Positions 1 to 7,521 are shown, counted from the first letter of the stretch. The stretch is DNA of 13,879 bases from SAR202 cluster bacterium Io17-Chloro-G7 (GCA_002817055.1 MUCU01000042.1:1-13879), one strand, 5' to 3'. Numbers and translations are program-made. The notes: generated from the sequence alone by a model not told the origin.

Positions 1-150
1 ATTTCGACTGAATTTAGTTGCTAATTTGAGCCAGGCGAATTTTCCCCCCAAGTTTTCCAACAAACGTCGACCCGGTCCCTCGACCATATCAAAAGAAATT
101 ACCGATACACCTCTACGTGCTGGCGCGTCACGAATGCTTTCATTTATCCC

Positions 151-210
151 CATCGAACCGCTAACTGCATCGTATAACCGCTATCCGCATTGAATAACCG
201 CCAACCGCAT
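151..210. repeat. Three tandem 20-bp imperfect repeats with an inverted half copy
   Basis: Units at 151-170, 171-190 and 191-210 share the pattern AACCGCyAwCyGCAT at the same position in each 20-base unit. The sequence ATGCGATTGG at 222-231 is the reverse complement, with one mismatch, of CCAACCGCAT at 201-210. Between them lies the palindrome GGAATTCC (211-218). The exact 20-base period is close to two helical turns, which would place equivalent bases on one face of the helix. This is the usual geometry of cooperative operator sites or iterons. The role is inference; the repeat itself is directly visible. Confidence 0.7.
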
Positions 211-406
211 GGAATTCCGGAATGCGATTGGTGTGGAAATACTAGCCTCAGACCAGATTATTGTCCACTTCCTGTATACAGTGCCACAAAGTAAATCAAC
301 CGTAAGTTGGCTCTGTGCAGTTGTACCGCATCTGGTGTAGAATTGGGTGGCATAAAGCACAGATGATTGGCCTACCCAGACGGATATATATTAATCGGAC
401 AGCCGT

Positions 407-449
407 TTGACATGCTGTCTTGAATTGAGTAAAGCCGGAGTGCTAACAT
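407..449 (+). promoter_or_regulatory. Candidate sigma-70 promoter for the DUF1800-DUF1501 operon
   Basis: Two overlapping options can be read. One is TTGAAT (420-425), an 18-base spacer, then TAACAT (444-449), preceded by TGC as in an extended -10. The other has the better -35 box, TTGACA (407-412), 17 bases before a poor -10, TAAAGC (430-435). The first leaves roughly 35-43 bases of leader before the ATG at 492. Sequence match only. Confidence 0.3.
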
Positions 450-491
450 ACATGCCAAATATATGCGCGCTCAACTCTAATAGGAGAATAG

Positions 492-1895
492 ATGGCAGAG
501 AACGATATTGCTTTGATGGCTCACCTCATGCGGCGCGCTGGCTTCGGCGCCCAGTATGATGAACTCGAGACCCGAGCAGCGAAAGGGTACGAAGTTACCG
601 TGGAGGAATTGCTGCATCCCGATGAAACGACTCACGGGATCGACTTGGACTTAGCGGAACGGTACTTCATTGAATGGAATCACTTCATCCGATGCGTGCC
701 TGAGTACATAGCTTTCCGGATGGTGAACTCCAAGAGCCAATTGGAAGAGAAAATGGTCCTCTTCTGGCATGGCATCCTATGCACCGCCGACAGCAAAACA
801 CAGAGTTATGTGGCATCCTATGTTGAGTTGGAAATGCTCCGCCGATGCGGCATGGGCAGTTTCAGGGACCTGCTGATCGAGATTTCCAAAGACCCGGCTA
901 TGGTGTACTTCCTGGACAATTGTCTTAGCCACAAAGACGCGATAAACGAAAACTACGGACGTGAGTTGCTGGAGTTGTTCTCCTTGGGCGTGGGCATGGA
1001 CGGCGAGTTCAACTACACCGAAGATGACGTCAAGGAGTGCGCGCGGGCGTTCACCGGCTGGACCATCGCCAACGGCATTCCGGCTCAGCCATACGGCCGC
1101 TACAGTTCTCAATTTGTTTTTAACCCCGACGACCACGATGAGGGAGAGAAAACCTTCCTGGGCCACACCGGCAATTTCAACGGTGAGGACATCATAGATA
1201 TCATCGTCAAGCAGCCGGCCACGGCGCGGTTCATCTCCAGACACCTGTACAATTACTTCGTAGCCGATGAGGCTCAGGTGCCGGCGTGGATGGACACCCC
1301 GCCGAGGGACATAGACACAATAAAGATGCTGGAAGACGAGTACTTCCGCTCCAACTACAACATCCGCTCAATGCTGCGTGTATTGTTCAACTCCGACGCT
1401 TTCAAGGAAGCTCGATTCTCCCGGATCAAGGGCCCGATCGAGACAGTAATAGGCACATTGCGGTTGGCTGGCGACTGGACAACTCCTAAACCCGGTTTCG
1501 AATCCATTTTCGAGGAAATGAAGCACATGGGTCAGGAGATCCTGAATCCTCCATCCGTCGAAGGCTGGCACACCGGCAAGGAGTGGATCGACGGCGGGAC
1601 TTTATTGCGCCGGATCAACTTTATCGCCGACTACGTTGGTGATGTCAGCTACCCAGGTATACAGGAATTGGTTCAGAAGCTGGCTGCGGAAGGCCCCACC
1701 ATGTCCCCCCAAGGCTTGGTCGACGGTTGCCTGCGCCTGCTAGGGCACTACGAAGTGGCCGATGAAACTCACCAAATGTTGGTGGAACACGCACGGAAAA
1801 ACGGCGAGTTGCCAACCAACACCAAGGAGTTTCCGCAACATGTCGCTCGAATGCTCCAGATGATCGTATCCACCAAGGAATATCTTTACGCCTAG
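492..1895 (+). CDS. DUF1800 domain-containing protein
   Basis: This 467-residue protein belongs to the DUF1800 family (PF08811), whose molecular function is unknown. Family hallmarks appear in order: an N-terminal RRAGFGA motif (about 14-20), an EKMVLFWHG block (about 86-94), NENYGRELLELFSLGVG (152-168), YTEDDVKECARAFTGW (175-190), FISRHLYNYFV (about 247-257) and PPSVEGW followed by WIDG and LLRRINF (353-377). The start is firm: AGGAG sits 5 bases before the ATG, and an in-frame TAG immediately precedes it. The N-terminus therefore cannot be extended and there is no signal peptide. It is followed after 75 bases by a DUF1501 gene, the classic partner, so the two probably form one operon and act together. 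Many relatives in other phyla are exported, whereas this copy appears cytoplasmic. Confidence 0.93.
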   Translation: MAENDIALMAHLMRRAGFGAQYDELETRAAKGYEVTVEELLHPDETTHGIDLDLAERYFIEWNHFIRCVPEYIAFRMVNSKSQLEEKMVLFWHGILCTADSKTQSYVASYVELEMLRRCGMGSFRDLLIEISKDPAMVYFLDNCLSHKDAINENYGRELLELFSLGVGMDGEFNYTEDDVKECARAFTGWTIANGIPAQPYGRYSSQFVFNPDDHDEGEKTFLGHTGNFNGEDIIDIIVKQPATARFISRHLYNYFVADEAQVPAWMDTPPRDIDTIKMLEDEYFRSNYNIRSMLRVLFNSDAFKEARFSRIKGPIETVIGTLRLAGDWTTPKPGFESIFEEMKHMGQEILNPPSVEGWHTGKEWIDGGTLLRRINFIADYVGDVSYPGIQELVQKLAAEGPTMSPQGLVDGCLRLLGHYEVADETHQMLVEHARKNGELPTNTKEFPQHVARMLQMIVSTKEYLYA

Positions 1896-1970
1896 CCGAT
1901 GAATTGGGCATTTTGTGGCGTAGACGCTGGTAAGTTCAGGTATAACAACTCATTTCGCTAAGGAGAATTC

Positions 1971-3107
1971 ATGACCTCCAACAAGAAAGACCCGGTGCTG
2001 GTAATACTTCAGATGACGGGGGCCTACGACGCCCTGAACACCTTCATTCCATATAGCGATCCCCACTATTCGGATTACCGGCAGGTATTGAATATTTCGC
2101 CAGAAGAAGTGTTGGCCATAGATGACAAAGTTGGGTTCCACCCAGCCATGGCCCCGATAAAAGACTTGTACGACCAGGGCAAAGTTGCAGTCCTCCAGGG
2201 CATTGGATACCCAAACCCCATTCGCTCCCACTTCCGTTCTCTGGACATCTGGCATACCGCCGAGCCTAAAAAGATGATCAGCGATGGCTGGCTAGGCCGG
2301 GCAATAAGGGACTTGGACCCGGATAAAGAGAACATTCTCACCGCCGTAAACTTTGGCCGGGGACTTCCCCGGGCTCTGGCCGCATCCGGCGTTTCGGTTG
2401 CCTCGGTGGGCGACCTGAGCAACTACGGAGTACTTACCGGGATCCAGAGCAACGAACAGCGCAGCGAAGCCCTGGACATCTTCGCCCGAATGTACGCTCC
2501 TATGATCGGGAACGGCGCAGTGAGTGACTACCTTTCCCAGACAGGCTTGGACGCTCTGAGAGGGGCGGACATTCTAAGTGAGGCACCCAACACTTACTCC
2601 TCCACGGTCGAGTACGGCGGTAGCCCATTCGCACAATGGCTGAAGAATATCGCTCAAGTGCATTTTTCGGACTTCGGCACTAGGATTCTTTACACCGGAG
2701 TTAACCCCGGCACATTCGATACCCACGCCAACGAGAACGTCAGCCTGCATAAGCTATGGGGCGATGTGTCCAACGCCATCGGCGACTTCTACCAGGACCT
2801 GAAAGAGCACAACGCTAACGAAGAAATCGTAATGATGGTGTTCACAGAGTTTGGCCGCCGGGTGCAAGAGAATGGTTCGGGCACCGACCATGGCTCTGGC
2901 AGCGTAGCGTTCATGATCGGCGACGCAGTTAAGGGCGGCCTCTACGGAGAGTACCCTTCATTAGAGCCGGATAGGCTCGACAACGGCGACCTTCAGTGGA
3001 ACAACGATTTCCGAAGCACCTACGCAACGATCCTGGAGCAGTGGATGGGCTTGGACGCCAAGCCGATTCTCGGGGGAACTTATGAGCAGTTCGACTTTAT
3101 AAAATAG
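1971..3107 (+). CDS. DUF1501 domain-containing protein
   Basis: This 378-residue DUF1501 protein (PF07394) belongs to a family with a sulfatase/alkaline-phosphatase-like fold and no established substrate. Visible hallmarks are LVILQMTGAYDALNTFIPY (9-27, with Asp20 at the usual GxxD position), a PIRSHFRSLDIWHTAEP block (83-99) leading into GWLGR, FDTHANE (249-255), TEFGRR (292-297), GTDHGSG (304-310) and a C-terminal DFRSTYATILEQWMG. Asp20, Asp250, His252, Asp306 and His307 are plausible metal or phosphate ligands by analogy with the superfamily. AGGAG lies 5 bases before the ATG. An in-frame TAA ends 9 bases upstream, so the lack of the Tat leader common in this family is genuine. It is the second gene of an operon with the DUF1800 protein and is followed by hairpins at 3121-3156 and 3174-3219. 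Confidence 0.93.
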   Translation: MTSNKKDPVLVILQMTGAYDALNTFIPYSDPHYSDYRQVLNISPEEVLAIDDKVGFHPAMAPIKDLYDQGKVAVLQGIGYPNPIRSHFRSLDIWHTAEPKKMISDGWLGRAIRDLDPDKENILTAVNFGRGLPRALAASGVSVASVGDLSNYGVLTGIQSNEQRSEALDIFARMYAPMIGNGAVSDYLSQTGLDALRGADILSEAPNTYSSTVEYGGSPFAQWLKNIAQVHFSDFGTRILYTGVNPGTFDTHANENVSLHKLWGDVSNAIGDFYQDLKEHNANEEIVMMVFTEFGRRVQENGSGTDHGSGSVAFMIGDAVKGGLYGEYPSLEPDRLDNGDLQWNNDFRSTYATILEQWMGLDAKPILGGTYEQFDFIK

Positions 3108-3120
3108 CAACATTTGGAGT

Positions 3121-3156
3121 TTGTTGATCTTAAGACAGTTCTCAAGATATCAACAA
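3121..3156 (+). terminator. Possible transcription terminator hairpin
   Basis: TTGTTGAT (3121-3128) with CTT pairs with AAG and ATCAACAA (3149-3156), with a two-base bulge, enclosing a 12-base loop. It begins 14 bases after the DUF1501 stop. The stem is AT-rich and no clear T-run follows, so it may only attenuate transcription or protect the 3' end. Confidence 0.3.
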
Positions 3157-3159
3157 GCG

Positions 3160-3226
3160 CCAACCCTAGGACAAAATCCCCCTGCTTCCCCCTTTTTAAA
3201 GGGGGACTGAGGGGGATTTAGGTTGG
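3160..3226. repeat. Nested palindromic intergenic repeat (TCCCCCTTT type)
   Basis: The inner stem pairs TCCCCCTTT (3187-3195) with AAAGGGGGA (3198-3206) around a two-base loop. The outer stem pairs AAATCCCCCT (3174-3183) with AGGGGGATTT (3210-3219) across a 3+3 internal loop, and CCAACC (3160-3165) pairs with GGTTGG (3221-3226) further out. The C-run/G-run palindrome resembles a dispersed repeat seen in many environmental bacterial genomes, recalled from memory. It could act as a bidirectional terminator between the DUF1501 and NHL genes or be a miniature mobile palindrome. Confidence 0.65.
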
Positions 3227-3319
3227 CTCCAAGTTCGACAGATGTTCTCTACGATTTTCATTCAGGCTAGTAAATCTCAGAATCAGACGGCTTTTACTAA
3301 GACGCATTAGCGAGGAAAC

Positions 3320-4354
3320 ATGGTTACCGAAATCGCGCCTGTAACCTTCCAATATAGTCATACCATCGGGCGACAAGAGGTCCGTAGCGGGACTGGATTC
3401 TTCTATCCGGTGGCTATAACTCGTGACAAGGATAACCTACTATACGTATTAAACCGTGGCTCGGAGACTCCGGCATTCTTCCCCTGCAAGCGAGTTACGG
3501 TCTTCACAGTGGACGAAGAACTAGTCCGAGAGTTCGGCCAAAAAGTTCACCCAGAAGAAGCGGATGCATCCGCTCCCGCGGGCAGCTTGATGTGGCCCAC
3601 ATCGATCGCCCTTGATAGTGATGGCATCGCCTACGTATCCGACGAGTGGCTCAACCGGATATCAGTTTTCAACAAGGAGGGCGATTGTGTAAGTACGTGG
3701 GGAAAGGTTGGCGACGGCGAAGGTGAATTCAACCGTCCCTCGGGGCTGGCCTTTGATGCGAACAACAACCTGTACCTGGTAGACAGCGTAAACCACCGGA
3801 TTCAAGTCTTCACCAAAGACGGCAAGTTCCTGTCCACATGGGGCCAATTCGGCACCGGCGATGGCGAGTTCGACCATCCCTGGGGCATCGAGATTGACCA
3901 CAACGGAGACGTGTATGTGGCAGACTGGCGGAACGACCGTATCCAGAAATTCGCCCCAGACGGGCGTTTCCTGATGAAGTTTGGCGCCTCCGGGCAGGGA
4001 GATGGTGAGTTCTATCGGCCCACCGGAATTGCGGTCGACAAGGATGGAATCATATACGTAACCGACTTCAAGAACGACCGGGTTCAAGTGTTTGACGCCG
4101 ATGGCAACTTTATTATCAAGTTGTTGGGCGAGGCGACCTTGTCCCAGTGGGGCAGGCAAAGGGTAGAGTTGGAGCCTGCCATGGTCAGAGGGCGACAGTT
4201 GGCCCAAGGTTTAGAGGAAAGAGAGAGACTGTTCCAGGGACCAATAGCAATAGATGTGGATGATGAAGGCCGGGTCTTTGTGGTGGAAACCGCACGCCAG
4301 AGGGTCCAAATCTTCCACAAACAGCGAGCCATATTTACTGGCGGCCCACTGTAA
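3320..4354 (+). CDS. NHL repeat beta-propeller protein
   Basis: This 344-residue protein is almost entirely NHL repeats. Six blades can be read, starting near residues 30, 93, 140, 187, 234 and 307. Each follows the pattern P-x-G/A-I-A-x-D-x-x-G-x-x-Y-V-x-D then N-x-R-I-Q-x-F and a WG or FG end. The linkers between blades 2-5 carry the typical GDGEF motif. The insertion between blades 5 and 6 (about 270-305) is rich in Arg, Gln and Glu and may protrude from the disc. NHL propellers serve as binding scaffolds, lyases or peptidyl-alpha-hydroxyglycine-lyase-like enzymes; nothing here identifies catalysis. There is no signal peptide, membrane segment or fused domain. GAGG lies 4 bases before the ATG. 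It stands alone between two hairpin-bearing spacers, so it is probably its own transcription unit. Confidence 0.92.
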   Translation: MVTEIAPVTFQYSHTIGRQEVRSGTGFFYPVAITRDKDNLLYVLNRGSETPAFFPCKRVTVFTVDEELVREFGQKVHPEEADASAPAGSLMWPTSIALDSDGIAYVSDEWLNRISVFNKEGDCVSTWGKVGDGEGEFNRPSGLAFDANNNLYLVDSVNHRIQVFTKDGKFLSTWGQFGTGDGEFDHPWGIEIDHNGDVYVADWRNDRIQKFAPDGRFLMKFGASGQGDGEFYRPTGIAVDKDGIIYVTDFKNDRVQVFDADGNFIIKLLGEATLSQWGRQRVELEPAMVRGRQLAQGLEERERLFQGPIAIDVDDEGRVFVVETARQRVQIFHKQRAIFTGGPL

Positions 4355-4821
4355 ACTCTAATATCTCGTAACCAACCGCCAAACGAAGACAACAAATTAT
4401 TCCCACCTGGCAGCATTCACATTGTAATGAAACTGCCAGGTGTGGACACCTAAACCGCTCCCATGGTGTGACCCCAACCTCCCGCCCCAACCACCGGTAA
4501 CGTTCCTTGTAATCACCCCCCAGTCTACCAGTTTTCTGGTGCGTTGCGCCCTCTGTCATCAATCGTGTACTGTCTAGTTTCTAGCCAATCCGGCAGTTGT
4601 CTGAATCCAAATGGGGTTCATACACGCCACTTTCTGGGCGCCAGCATCCGTGGTTGTGACGGTAAGTCGGGCTTGCGGTCTTGATGGTTTGACCGCCATT
4701 GCGAGGCCACATTTGGCGAACCACCGCACCAATATAGCTCCGACATCGTCGATGATTCCCAACTCAGCCAATGCTCTTGCATATCATCAGTGCCTCCTAA
4801 CTTAGATGAGGTGACACGGCC
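4355..4821. other. Gene-poor spacer with a hairpin and possible gene remnant
   Basis: This 467-base gap holds no gene I can support. It contains the hairpin at 4404-4442. Between about 4574 and 4800, frames on both strands give protein-like but unrecognised translations. On the minus strand a perfect AGGAGG (complement of 4793-4798) sits 5 bases before an ATG at 4787 that opens only seven codons. A second ATG at 4782 opens 54 codons to 4618. This looks more like a decayed gene or leader than an active one. Confidence 0.4.
4404..4442 (+). terminator. Strong hairpin downstream of the NHL gene
   Basis: CACCTGGCAG (4404-4413) pairs perfectly with CTGCCAGGTG (4433-4442). CATT (4414-4417) and AATG (4426-4429) extend the stem past a three-base bulge. 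It starts 49 bases after the NHL stop codon. No T-run follows, so it is an atypical intrinsic terminator at best; it could instead be a 3'-end stabiliser or a protein-binding palindrome. Confidence 0.4.
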
Positions 4822-5838
4822 ATGCGGGTACTCCACCACCTGAACACCAGCGACCTTAATGGCATTCCAGAGGAGGCCCGTCACGCCGAATCCCTGGGGT
4901 ACGACAGCCTGTGCACCGAGGAAACGGCCCACGATCCTTTCTTTCCCTTGCTTTTGGCCGCTACCACCACATCCAGCGTGACCTTGGAAACTAGAGTGGC
5001 TATAGCCTTTCCCCGTTCACCCATGGTGGTGGCTTATACGGCCATGGATCTGCAAAATTTCTCTGAAGGCCGTTTTCGCTTGGGCCTCGGCACTCAGGTC
5101 AAAGGCCACATTGAGCGTCGCTTCTCAACGGAGTGGGGCTCTCCCGGTCCCCGGCTGCGTGACTACGTCCAGTCTCTGCACGCCATCTGGGAAACTTGGC
5201 AAGACGATAAGAAACTGGACTACCACGGCGACTTTTACAATTTCTCGTTGATGACGCCCTTTTTCAACCCCGGCTCAACTCCGTCTGGAGCGCCGCCGGT
5301 GTTTATCAGCGCCTTGAATCCTTACAACTGCCAGGTAGCCGGTGAGGTGTGTCAGGGAATTGCCCTCCACCCAATAACCTCAGCGAAGTACTTGACCGAG
5401 GTTATTAAGCCCAATCTGGCCAAAGGGGCTCGGATTGCTGGACGGGACCCTGAGGAAATCATTTTAGCCGGTTCCGGATTCGTGATTAGCGGCACCGACC
5501 AAGAGACCATCAACACTAGAAAAGAAGCGGTCAGACGTCAGATCGCCTTCTATTTTTCCACCAGGACTTATTTTCCAGTGCTGGAGACCCACGGTTTCGA
5601 AGAGGTCGGCCAGAAGCTCCACGAGTTGTCCTTAAAGGGCGAATGGGACCGTATGGCTGGTCTGATCAACGATGAAATGTTAGACACCTTCGCTGTGATC
5701 GGCCCCCATGATGAAGTAGCTGGACGCATTAAGGAGCGGTTCGGCGGGTTACTGGACGAGGTAGTGCTAACCACCGTCGCCAATTCACCGGTGGACGAGG
5801 AAGCAGTACCCAAGATAATCGAAGAGTTGCACAGCTAA
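4822..5838 (+). CDS. LLM class F420-dependent oxidoreductase (MSMEG_2256-like)
   Basis: This 338-residue single-domain TIM-barrel enzyme belongs to the luciferase-like superfamily (PF00296). It carries features of the TIGR03617 / MSMEG_2256 group: an N-terminal AESLGYDSLCTEETAHDPFF region (23-41), GRFRLGLGTQVKGHIERRF (83-101), WGSPGPRLRDYV (105-116) and AIWETWQ (121-127). Members use reduced F420 or FMN to oxidise or reduce small organic substrates; the substrate here is unknown. A near-consensus GAGGTGA lies 7 bases before the ATG, supporting this start. It follows a 467-base spacer and is convergent with the alpha/beta hydrolase, the two being separated by a hairpin at 5891-5916. The choice of F420 over FMN is inferred from the subfamily, since no F420 synthesis gene is present here. 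Confidence 0.92.
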   Translation: MRVLHHLNTSDLNGIPEEARHAESLGYDSLCTEETAHDPFFPLLLAATTTSSVTLETRVAIAFPRSPMVVAYTAMDLQNFSEGRFRLGLGTQVKGHIERRFSTEWGSPGPRLRDYVQSLHAIWETWQDDKKLDYHGDFYNFSLMTPFFNPGSTPSGAPPVFISALNPYNCQVAGEVCQGIALHPITSAKYLTEVIKPNLAKGARIAGRDPEEIILAGSGFVISGTDQETINTRKEAVRRQIAFYFSTRTYFPVLETHGFEEVGQKLHELSLKGEWDRMAGLINDEMLDTFAVIGPHDEVAGRIKERFGGLLDEVVLTTVANSPVDEEAVPKIIEELHS

Positions 5839-5890
5839 AGATTAGCCTGAATATGCCAGAGTTCGTCGAATCCCATTTTGCGGGTAGGCA

Positions 5891-5916
5891 CCCTTCGCCA
5901 GGCTCAGGTCGAAGGG
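5891..5916. repeat. Intergenic palindrome of the GCTCAGG-CGAA family, likely bidirectional terminator
   Basis: CCCTTCG (5891-5897) pairs with CGAAGGG (5910-5916). The loop contains GGCTCAGG, the core also found, in the other orientation, at 7522-7543. It lies between the convergent LLM and hydrolase genes, where a shared terminator would be expected. Similar palindromes are widely dispersed in environmental bacterial genomes (recalled, not searched). Confidence 0.6.
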
Positions 5917-5941
5917 AGATTTATCATTCCCAAACTAACTT

Positions 5942-6781
5942 CTAGATTGGCCGCTCAACCCACCTGTCGGCTTCCACCAAGGTCAAGAAGTCCATCACCG
6001 ACCGGTTGAACAGGTCCGGTTCTTCCAGGTTTATGGCATGACCACTCTGAGGAAACACCACCAACCCTGACCGGGGGATGGTCCGCTTCATGAAGACCGC
6101 CGAGTCGACGCAGGGTTCGTCTTCGTCCCCAAGCATAATCAGCGTTGGTACCTGCAGCGCCCGCAGCTTGTCCTCTAGAGCGTAGACCGTGGGTCGGCGC
6201 ATGACGTATCCCTGGTAAGTTAGCGCCGAACTTACGTTGTTGTGGGCCAATAGCAAACGCAAAAACTCCTCGAAGCCCTGCGGGTCTTTGCGCAAAAGCT
6301 GTAGCCTGGTATTGCTCCTGGCATACTCATTACCCACAATCTCCATACCCTCAGACAGCAGGCGGTCGGTCATCACTTTGCCGCTGGCTAGAAAGCTATC
6401 CCGGTTGTCGCTGCCCGAGCCCGCCGAGGCGACGATTAACGAACGCGCCATTTCCGGATGAGCAATTCCAAAGTTCAACGCACAGCTGCCGCCCATGGAA
6501 AGACCGCCGATGTGGGCCTGCTTGATCCCAAGATGTTTCAGCAGCAGGTACAGGTCGTTGACCACAGTGTCTTGGGAGTACGCCTCGGGCTCGGTGGGAA
6601 TGTCCGACGGGGCCCAGCCTCGGGCTGCGTAGGTGATCACCTGGTAATGGCGGCTGAAATACCTGACCTGATTTTGCCAGCTCTCCATGGCCCCCCCAAA
6701 CTCATGGCTCCAGACCAAAGGAAAGCCGTGGCCGGTCACTTCATAGTAAATATCTACACCGTTGGATGAGAATTTGGGCAT
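5942..6781 (-). CDS. Alpha/beta fold hydrolase
   Basis: This 279-residue alpha/beta hydrolase (Abhydrolase_1, PF00561) resembles enol-lactonases and ring-fission-product hydrolases. The nucleophile elbow is GGLSMGG, with Ser95. The acid lies in LGDEDEP (Asp221 by the GxxD spacing, Asp219 as alternative). The catalytic His is His248 in SGHAINLEEP. The oxyanion-hole region reads WSHEFGGAMESW (25-36), with HE in place of the usual HG. The strand-4 motif YAARGWAPSD (51-60) matches the DxRGxGxS region, with Ala where Asp is usual. Upstream on the minus strand AGAGGTAAG precedes the ATG at a suitable distance. No signal peptide is visible. It diverges from the VOC gene, with 255 bases between the starts that could hold promoters for both. 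The specific reaction (C-C bond, lactone or ester cleavage) cannot be decided. Confidence 0.92.
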   Translation of the reverse strand: MPKFSSNGVDIYYEVTGHGFPLVWSHEFGGAMESWQNQVRYFSRHYQVITYAARGWAPSDIPTEPEAYSQDTVVNDLYLLLKHLGIKQAHIGGLSMGGSCALNFGIAHPEMARSLIVASAGSGSDNRDSFLASGKVMTDRLLSEGMEIVGNEYARSNTRLQLLRKDPQGFEEFLRLLLAHNNVSSALTYQGYVMRRPTVYALEDKLRALQVPTLIMLGDEDEPCVDSAVFMKRTIPRSGLVVFPQSGHAINLEEPDLFNRSVMDFLTLVEADRWVERPI

Positions 6782-7036
6782 TGCTTACCTCTTGTTGAAA
6801 AATGCGGTTTTGACAAAACACCGTGCACTAGCAACCCGGCGGTTGACTGAACTCTCTTGGTCCGGAGAAGGAGCAAGTTCATACAACCGCCTGACGTTCT
6901 GCTCATTAAATGGTATTGTGATCCCGGTTTCTGATAATAGGGTTGCACAGCTGGCAAGTCAATTGGCCCGAAAGGTTGATTCTCCAGCCAAAAGGGGCTA
7001 GTCTGCCAGCATCAATCCAGTGCTCAGGAGAGGAAA

Positions 7037-7444
7037 ATGTTAACCAATGTGCACCACGTGACCTACGTCGTCGAGAGCGTCCAGGAAATGGCGGACTATT
7101 TGGATAAGAACTTTGGGCTAAAACCCGAGCGTACCGACGAGTTCACCGACCGCGGGTTCAAGGCCATTCTTTACAAAATCGGCCCGACACTGGTGGATTT
7201 CTTCGAGCCGCTTCGGGATGACACCACTATGGCCAAGCAACTAAAGGAGACTGGCCCAGGAGTCATGCACGTGGCATGGGGCGTTGACGGCATCGATCAG
7301 GCATTCGCCGACCTGAAAAGCAAAGGCAACAAGATGCAAACGGAATCCCCCAACGTCAGCCCTTACGGATACAAGACCTTCAACATTTCTCTGGAAAGCG
7401 CCCACGGGATATATTTCCAGTTCGCCGAGGGCGAGCACGCCTAG
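7037..7444 (+). CDS. VOC family protein (glyoxalase/methylmalonyl-CoA epimerase-like)
   Basis: This 135-residue vicinal-oxygen-chelate protein has two beta-alpha-beta-beta-beta modules (about 4-58 and 75-130). By comparison from memory with methylmalonyl-CoA epimerase, metal ligands would be His7 (VHHVTYVV), Asp54 (LVDFFEPL), His78 (GPGVMHVAWGV) and residue 128 (GIYFQFAE). The last is Gln where epimerases and glyoxalase I have the catalytic Glu. The GVMHVAWGVDGIDQAFADL stretch is epimerase-like, but the altered ligand makes a different reaction, or a lyase, dioxygenase or binding role, possible. A strong AGGAGAGG lies just before the ATG. It is convergent with the LLM at 7619-8575 and divergent from the hydrolase, so it is probably monocistronic. 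VOC proteins are catalytically diverse, so only the fold is certain. Confidence 0.9.
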   Translation: MLTNVHHVTYVVESVQEMADYLDKNFGLKPERTDEFTDRGFKAILYKIGPTLVDFFEPLRDDTTMAKQLKETGPGVMHVAWGVDGIDQAFADLKSKGNKMQTESPNVSPYGYKTFNISLESAHGIYFQFAEGEHA

Positions 7445-7484
7445 TCTAGCCTCATGGGTTAGTGAGTCTCATAGCGCCGGGATG

Positions 7485-7506
7485 GTTCGACCAGTTCTCC
7501 ACGAAC
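7485..7506. repeat. Degenerate GTTCG...CGAAC palindrome
   Basis: GTTCG (7485-7489) pairs with CGAAC (7502-7506) around a loop, in the same 22-base arm geometry as the palindrome at 7522-7543. It lies 41 bases after the VOC stop codon. It is the most diverged of three copies in this convergent spacer. Confidence 0.5.
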
Positions 7507-7521
7507 GAATTGGAAATTCCC

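Larger units (their letters stand above)
1..491. other. Non-coding region upstream of the DUF1800 gene
   Basis: No convincing gene lies in this stretch: no long open frame on either strand has a ribosome binding site or recognisable protein. It contains the tandem 20-bp repeats at 151-210, their inverted half copy at 222-231, an AT-rich patch near 372-386 and candidate promoter elements at 407-449. It probably serves as the regulatory region for the operon that starts at 492. Confidence 0.5.

Noticed and set aside
151..210. CRISPR array
   Set aside because: The units are contiguous, with no unique spacers between identical repeats, and there are no cas genes. The Cas4-like domain at 9246-10751 belongs to the TM0106 nuclease family and is not near these repeats.
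777..1244. Long minus-strand open frame inside the DUF1800 gene
   Set aside because: It lies antisense within a clear family member, has no ribosome binding site support and shows no recognisable domain; it is a shadow of the coding strand.
3662..4207. 181-codon minus-strand open frame inside the NHL gene
   Set aside because: The repeated VxxLDxPG-like pattern is the antisense image of the NHL repeats.
6916..7004. Promoter for the VOC gene in the divergent gap
   Set aside because: GATAAT (6933-6938) and TTGATT (6976-6981) are present, but no pair has both a good -35 and -10 at 16-18 bases, so I did not call one.
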